In this document: positions 36,701-45,300 of the stretch, piece after piece
How the letters are laid out: each line of letters begins with the position of its first letter
Numbering within the stretch: the first letter of the stretch is position 1
Assembly: GCA_022747635.1 (NCBI GenBank)
Contig: JAKTNV010000001.1
Location: forward strand, 38,930,072 to 38,994,071
DNA length: 64,000 nt
Direction: 5' to 3'
DNA from: Hetaerina americana
Taxonomy: Eukaryota; Arthropoda; Insecta; Odonata; Calopterygidae
The notes under the pieces: model-generated
The model's database searches: none
Told to the model about the DNA's origin: nothing
What the model saw: the letters and a program-made list of their open reading frames with translations, nothing else
Position numbers and translations under genes: made by a program

Positions 36701-39353
36701 TTAAAATTCTTAGGAGCACCGAAGGTGAGATGAAACGAAATCTGCTACAATGTATAAATTTACAATTTATTTGGGAATTTCATGGACAGCACTTTCAATG
36801 AAATATTTAAACTCTGTTGCTTGCTACCGACTGAAAACAGTGATATAATTGAAATTTGTCATCAAGACAGACATTTTCTATCCCTGATGCAGGAAAAAAT
36901 ACCTAGTAATAAGTATTTTCCAGCGAATCGGATTGCACTTATATGCTAAAATTATACCTGCGTATGATGCAGGCTGATTTTAGAGTAAAAAATGCATGTT
37001 GTGGATCTGGAAATACAGGAGCTACAATGTAATCGGAATTCCATAAGATTGATTACTCCTAGATATATGGAGATGCTGGCTTAATGTTTTTCAATTAACT
37101 AGGTTTATTAACCAGTACTTTTAGACAAAATAAAATTTATACCATTAATGGAGCTACAACAAAACCAACCAGTTGAGAAATTCTATTATTATGTTCTTTT
37201 TAAAGAGATATCTTATTAGCTTTTGTTTTATTGAAAGAATTATTTTTCTAAACTGTAAGTAGCCTATTTCATGTGATTGCTCAGGATTTTGAGGGATTAT
37301 AACTGTAAATATTATACTACCAACATCTTTTCATGATCAACAGTTAGCTTTAAAACACTATAAGCCATGAAGTATGGAAACAATGCTTCTTTAACTTAGT
37401 TGGTCGTGATGATTTTTATAAACCTGATAGTTTTTATTCTTGTCTTTAATTCCTGGACATATATGAAAATACTGCCCTTGTAAAATTGATGTATTCTGGA
37501 ATATTTTAGTACAACCCTTTGTTTCTACATATAATTTTTAAACAAATATATTAACAATTACTATATAAATTGCTGCATTGGTGAATTAATGAATTCTTAA
37601 ATATAATGATATGAAATACTTTATGCATTCTTACATCATGATTGCGATATGGAGACCCAAAAACAGTATGGTTCGAAGCATTTTTTTTGTCTTTCACAAC
37701 TGTGTTTTTTATCTTTTCATGCTGATTTTTATGTCTTGCCATTGCACAATTTTGTAATACAAACTTTATTTGAATTTGTAGATGGTAAACTTTGTCCATT
37801 GATAAACATTTATTATTATTAATCAATTGAATGAGTAGCTTTTATTTGATTAAATCTGATCAAAGAATTTATCAGTGGTATATGTCTTTTCAGTGCTATA
37901 ATTAAAAACAAAACCCTAGAATTCTTCAGCAAAACATTGCCAATTTTAAAAGAGGATGACACATTGCCAAAGGTTGCCAAGTACCAGCAAACAGCGAAGA
38001 ACTCTACTTCCTCTTTCTACTATAAAGACACAAGACTGTAAGTCTTCCATGAATTTTCATCATTTACTATTCAAATATTTAAGATTAAGAATAATAGGTA
38101 AATGCTAGAGATCTATATTTTTCCTTACTTTAAGTTTGCATTATTATTTACAGCATGACTTAAAAATAGTTTTCCCAAAAATTTTAGCTCTGTGGACTAC
38201 TAAAGAATATATTTTATTATCTAAACCATCTTATTTATTATATAAAAATGTACTCTACGCATTACCATTAGATTTTAAAGAGACATTTTATTAGCTTTTG
38301 TTTTGTGGAAAGATTTATTTTTTTAAACTGTAAGAGACATTTTGTGAGCCAACATTAAAACCTTTGCAGAACCCACAAAATGATCCAAAGTGGCAAGTTT
38401 GCATTATGCTGTGTCAAAAAATATTAAAAAATAAATCCATGTACTTATTCCAACCACTATGCATGCAATTCTGAAAAAATAAGCCATCAAAGTACAAATC
38501 TCACATGTTTTTCCATATGAAAAAGGAACTCCATTCATCATCGCATGAAGCGAGAAGAAAGTACTACACTTATTTCTGAGAAAGAGAGTCCTGTTGATAA
38601 CCAGAGAGAAGCCAATGATAAAAAAGTGATCGAGCAAGAGGAAAAAGGTGTAACACATTCTTCACCGCAATCTATGAGGCAGTCACGGAAGTTCTGTGAC
38701 AATGGGGGTGGAGTGTGAGTGTATGATCGCATAGCTAAGAGTCCCCTTTAGTATTATGATTGAAAATGGCTGGATTTCATTTTTAGAGGCTCTATAGCTA
38801 ACCTAACCTTTCTAATTGAGTCCAAAGTTGGTTTAACTGGTTAGAATGGAGCTTATCTCATAATAAGTCTTATGATACTTGAAATTCACATTTTCCCAAG
38901 ATATCCCAAGAAAACCGGGTACCTGAAAAATGACACAACTTTGGCTTAATTGGGGGGTTTATATCTTTGAAAGTCATTAGAAGTAGAATCCGGAACTTCT
39001 AGTCAATATTAAGCACTTTACCTATTGACTACTATGGCCAACCATAGCCCTAATTATTATTGTATCTTAGTTACTGTAAAAATCACAGAGGGTCAGCTCT
39101 AAAAAATACCAACTTCTATTCTTCGGTGTAAAAATATTGAGAGGTAAATAATTGTTAACTTCAGGGTATTTCTGGTACAAATCTCTGGAGAGAATATATT
39201 TATAAGAAAAGCACTTACTGATATGAATTGCTAAGCAAGCCTTTAAATATTTAAAGCCCTTGATGATAATTTCTGGCTGAAAAGAAATCAGTCAGAGATG
39301 ATTGACCAGGGTAAAGCTGAGGAAATAATTAAAAACAATACCCAAATATTCTT

Positions 39354-39391
<38 letters not shown>

Positions 39392-42300
39392 TTTATTGGA
39401 CATTAAACAAAATAGTTTTGCAATAGTCTTCGTCATATAGATACATAGTTTAGAGATTATGGTTACATAAACACATATTACAAATCAAATATTACATATT
39501 ACAGTCAAAATACATTTGGTGAGACAAATGATTGTATGTCTATCATGGACCACACAATTTTTGAATCAAAAAACTCATTTACTGAGTAGAATGCTTTTTT
39601 AGTCAGCCAGTTCCGGATAACTTTCTTAAACTTGGGCACACTCACAACTTTAGCCTCAGAGGGCAATCTATTAAACAAACGAATTTTTAGAATATTGAAA
39701 GAATTGCTGTTCTTGGCTAATCTGCAATAGGGAATGTCTAGTGTATCGCTGTTCCTTGTATTATGAGAATGGAAGTTAGACCTTTTCTCGAAAGAGCTAA
39801 GGTTTTCCTTGACATTACATAGGCATTTATAGATATACAGACTATGCAGAGTCATGATGCCCAAATTACAGAACAGAGGTTTACAATGTTCTCTTGGGGG
39901 TGAAAAGGAAATAATTCTGACTGCCTTTTTTTGCATCTTAAATAACATATTTGTGGAAGGTGAGTGGCCCCAAAGTACAATACCATAGTCAATGTGGCAA
40001 TGAAATAAAGCATAGTATACCTGAATAAGGAACTCTTTTGGAATAATATATTTGAGTTTACGTAACATATACACAGCCTTTGACAATTTTCCAAGTGTGC
40101 CCAGTATGTGAGGCTCCCAAGTCAATTTTTGGTCGAGTTCGAAACCAAGTAATTTAATGGTACTCGGGGGATTAGATATGGTACTTAGTGAGAAGACCAG
40201 GGACTGAGTTTTATCATTATTTAAAACCAGACCGTTTGCAGAAAACCAGTTTGATGCTTCTGATAAACACCAATTGGTTATAGTACTAGAATTAACATTC
40301 TTAGACTCGTGAACAAAAGTGGTATCATCAGCATAGAGTATGGACTTGCAGGAGACATTTGACGGTAGGTCATTAATTAAAATAAGGAATAAAAGAGGGC
40401 CAAGGACTGATCCTTGAGGAACTCCATAGACTAATTTCAGGGGTGAGGAAAGATTGTTGTTAGTGCAAACACATTGGGATCGATCAGTGAGATAGGACTC
40501 AAAAAATTGTAATTCAAGATCATTGAAACCATAATAATGAAGTTTTTCCAGAAGAATTGGATGAGCAACACAGTCAAATGCTTTAGAAAGGTCACATGCA
40601 GTTATAACAATGGAGGATTTACTTAGAAAAGCATTTAGAATTTGATTAATTGCGGACTCGACAGCTGAAGTAGTGGAGTAGCCTTTACGAAAGCCAAATT
40701 GCGAAGGAGAGAATAAATTGTTAACTTGAAAGTGCTCATAAACCTGAACCTTAATAGCCTTTTCAAAAATTTTTCCAAATACCGGTATTAAAGAAATAGG
40801 CCTATAGTTGGACGGTAACGTTTTGTCTCCTTTTTTATGAATAGGTATCGTTTTTGATATTTTCAAAGCATCAGGAAAGATGCCCGATTGAAAGCAAGAA
40901 TTTAGAATTAGCGCCAGGGGTACCTCTATGAAACCCACAAGATCTTTAATTAAGTTGACCGATAGCCCATAGACATCAGTACATCTAGAGTATTTTAAGG
41001 TTTTGATAATTTGACGGATTTCGTCTTCCGTAATCCATTTCCATTTGAAGGGAGATAATGTTGCTGGTGAATTATTAAGAAGAGGCAAGGCAGTGCTTGG
41101 AGTTGAATCAAAATTTGACACAAGGTCAGCAATTGATTCTATGAAAAACTTATTCAGGTCATCAGGCTTAAATGGAAGGTCCAGGTCGCCCCTCGAATGA
41201 CCAATCTCCTTATTTATGACCTGCCAGGCTGCTTTTAAATGGTTAGTAGCATTACCTATATGACCGGAGTTAAAGCTACGTTTAGAATGTATTATTTGAT
41301 TGTTATAAAAGGATTTAAGTTGTCTCCATGTCCTTTTATCCTCATCATTGCCAGTGCGAGTGTACTTTTGACGCAGCTGGATTACATGCAATCGTAATTC
41401 AGAAAGCTCGGGAGTGAACCATTTCAGGGACTTTTTGGAACTATATGAATGATTCACAAGTCTCTTGGGGAAACACTGTTGGAAGAAGGACAAAAAAATT
41501 TCAAAAAAGCAAGCAAAGTTGTCATTGCCATTTGCAAAGGTGAGCAGAGAATACCAGGTTATGTTTGATAGGAGTGATTTCAATTCACCAATCCCATGAA
41601 AGGTAATTGGATGGCAGAAAGTATGGGTAGTCCTACCTGTTGTGTTACTTTGGCACTTTTTGTTTGAGAATTGGAAATTAAGAGCTAGATGGTCGGATAA
41701 ACCAGGGTCGATGACCCTGATACAGTACTGTTCAGTGTTTAGGCAAGTAATAACATTGTCCAGACAGGAGTCAAGTCTTGTTGGTTCCCTATTTGCACAA
41801 TGTAAGTTAAATGATTGTATCAGAGAAGTGAGAGCAATAGAAGCACTGGATGAATGACGTATATCTACGTTGAAATCACCACATAAAATGATTTCGAGAC
41901 CCAGCCTAGAGAACCACATAAGACTCTGCTCCAATTTATCACAGAAAATATTAATATCACCTGATGGGGATCGATATACGCACACAATAATAACATTATA
42001 CTCCTTTATGGTAACAGCACATAATTCACAATTAACTTCACTAGAAAACTGATTTACTTCAAGCTTCTTGCACAGTAAGTTTTTCTTCACATAAATGACA
42101 GTTCCACCATTTTTAGCCACAGTTCTAGAATAGGATGTTACCTAGGATAGGTATTCTTGGTTACAAATTGAGCTGACCCTTGGAATGTATTTGAAAAGTG
42201 CTGACCCCATTTTAATGTACATTTATGGATGCCAAAACCTTTAAATCCTTCAATGAACATATTCAGCTTAATATAATTCATTTCAAAACGGATGAAACAT

Positions 42301-45300
42301 GTTCATTACATGAAGAACACAAAGTATATTTCCACTGTTCTTTATTTATGTACAACTAGTTTCAATGCTTAGGTATCATCATCAGGTACATTACTAGTTG
42401 TACGTTAATAAAGAACAATGGAAATATGCATTGCGTTCTTCATTTAATAAACATGAACTTCCACAAAGTTGAGCCTGGAACAATTGAATACTGAATCATG
42501 TTGTTTATAGCCAGTACTATCCATTGGCTCAAAAATTTGATAGTGTTAAAAGTCCAATGTATCTTTCACTATTCACTAACTTGATGTATATTCTTCTTGA
42601 GAACTAAGGTGAATAATATCTTGTGGCACTTCTGAAAATAATATGAACCCCAAAAAATCACTGCTTATTACTTACAGCATTTGTATGCTATATAAAGCAT
42701 TTAGAGGAGAACCTTTGGCATCTGGCATGGGAGAACGTAAGGATGAAGAACAAAACCATGGAAATACAGCCCAATATAGAAGAGGAGAAGTTGGTGATGT
42801 TGGAGGGAATTCAATTGGAAGGATTCCTAGTGGTGGGTCACATGGACCTCCACCACCAACTCCTTGCCCATCCAAAGCAGAATATGCTACTCCTGTGTTT
42901 GCCAGAAACTATCAGGGAGTGTGGCGATACGTAGTACAAATACCATATGAAGGCTATTTCACACAAACACTTGAGGTTACTCGTTGCTTGTGAGTATTCT
43001 ACCTTATTTTAAGAAGCTTATAAGCTGCATTCAAGTTGCATTATCTAACTTTGGTTGTTCTTCATTGGGTTATTCAGTTTACGTTGAAGAAATCTAAAGG
43101 AAGGAGGAAAGGTGGATGCAAAGGATTTTAATTGGGGATGGAATGCTGAAGAATGTGTTGAAGTGGAGTATTCAAGGCTAGTGAGTTAGGGGGAAGAACA
43201 GGACAGGCATGTTGGACAGAATGACAGGAATTAGAAAGTATGTGGAATTAAAGAACAGTTAATGCTGAGTGAATTACAATGCCATGCCTTGGCAGATGAA
43301 ACTAAGGAATGTAGTGATATTAAGTCAGTGTCCATCTATAATCTCTTAATTTACTGTGAACCATTAGAAATTTGGAGACTATTTTACCGCAGCTGCTCAC
43401 TGTTTTCTTTATCAACTAGCTTATTTATTCATAACCCCACCTTACTTCCTCCATTGGACAATGGTATCCTTGGGGCAAAGAAATTCGTGTAGGCTTACCC
43501 ATAATTCAATCTCATATTACTGTCTTCATTAGGATGTTTTGTTATGCTGGACTTTTCTTGTTAACACATGACATTTGATGGCAATAGGACAAATTTTAAT
43601 GAACACATTCCAATCTCATTTATTCTAAAACAGAAAGTTTTAAAATATTCAAAGGGCAACTTATAAAAATATGCAATCATTCAAGGTTCAGAGATGTTGA
43701 AAAAGTATACTTTGAATGAGTATGAATTCAAAAACACTAGTACCCATTTCTTTAATTGGCTACTGAGTATGAAAATATGTTCTTAATTTCAATCTTTCCA
43801 ATATTATATTTCAATATTTCCCAGGATCCTCATGGAAGAAGCTATCTAAGAAAATTTGGAGAAAAAGTGTTACATTTTAAATACTGTAGAAATATTAAAA
43901 TGAAATAAACCACACACTCAGAGTAGGGAAGCTAAAAGGAGTTTATAGATAGTTACTTTCCAAAAAAAAGTAGCAGCTTTTCAATCAGCTCCAAGTTGGA
44001 AAAACTCTAGTGATGCTGCAACTTTTTAGAGTACATCTACCTACTTTCAGTATATATCATTCTCAACCTTACTTACGTGTACTAAAATAAAAAAACTGTG
44101 GCATTAAGAAATTAAATGACCAAAGAAAAATGGCAGTTGATTAGTTTAAAATGTCTCTAAAATATCAAATTTCATGATTTACTATTGTACATATATTTTA
44201 AGCATTAACTATGATGCAATATTAGTAGAAGATATCTTGCATATGATACAATGAAGCACCTTCCAGAAAATCATCTTCCCACCGTAGATGTGATGTATTT
44301 TATTTAGAGAAAAATTCTTTTCATATTTTTGATGCATGACTACTATTTTGATGTTGTGATCTTAGGTGTCACAAAACACTATTGTGCATGGTATAGCTTT
44401 CAAATTATCCCCTGTTAAAAATCATAAAATCAAATAAGTGAATCGTGCACATGACTAACCTAAAATGGAAATTTTGAGAATTACGCAATGGCCAGCCAGT
44501 ATTACCTAATGCAAGGGCCAGGGAAATATGATTTCCTTTTAAGTCTGATAATATCTTTGCATGCAAACAAATAACTGGACATTCACATTTAATGTTATCC
44601 TGACAGTGGAATCCTTTAAGATTCCTTGGAAGTTCTTTACATGTATTATATAATCCCAAACTAAGAAACTCCTTGCATGGAGTACATCATATCTGATTTT
44701 CTCTTAAAGAGAATAACTATAGATGTTTGATGAGGATATGTGCTGAGGAATTAGGAAGAGAGGAGACGAACTGTTCAAGTAATAAATTTAACATTTTTTA
44801 TTGAGTAAACAAAAATTGTGTATTACAGTCTTGGCCAATGCAATAACAGCTGATTAAGTGATGAACTATTTGTGGCTGACCCAGCCCTAATCTCAGTTGT
44901 ATAAAAATTACCAAACTATATACATAAGGTACAAATGATATAGAATATGATATGGGAGCAATAGTTTTTTGAGGAATACAATTTGGTTTTTTGAGATTTT
45001 TATATTAAAAATGTTTTTTCGACCAAAAGTAACACCAACTTTGTGTCATTTACTATCTGTCAGAACTTTGAAGTCCATATAATGAGATTAACTTTGGCTC
45101 TTGTTTTCCTGCATATTATCTCTTAGTGTGCCATAAAGGCTATATGGCTAAAACTTTGCGGCTCTACATTCCCTGCTAATGAGACAATTGGTGATATTTT
45201 TACGGCAAGATGTGCCATACAGTCTAAACCCAAGCCTTATGTTTCTTCATGCCATGAATGAATTCAATAGGTGATTGCAGGACAAAACCTTGTATATTTT

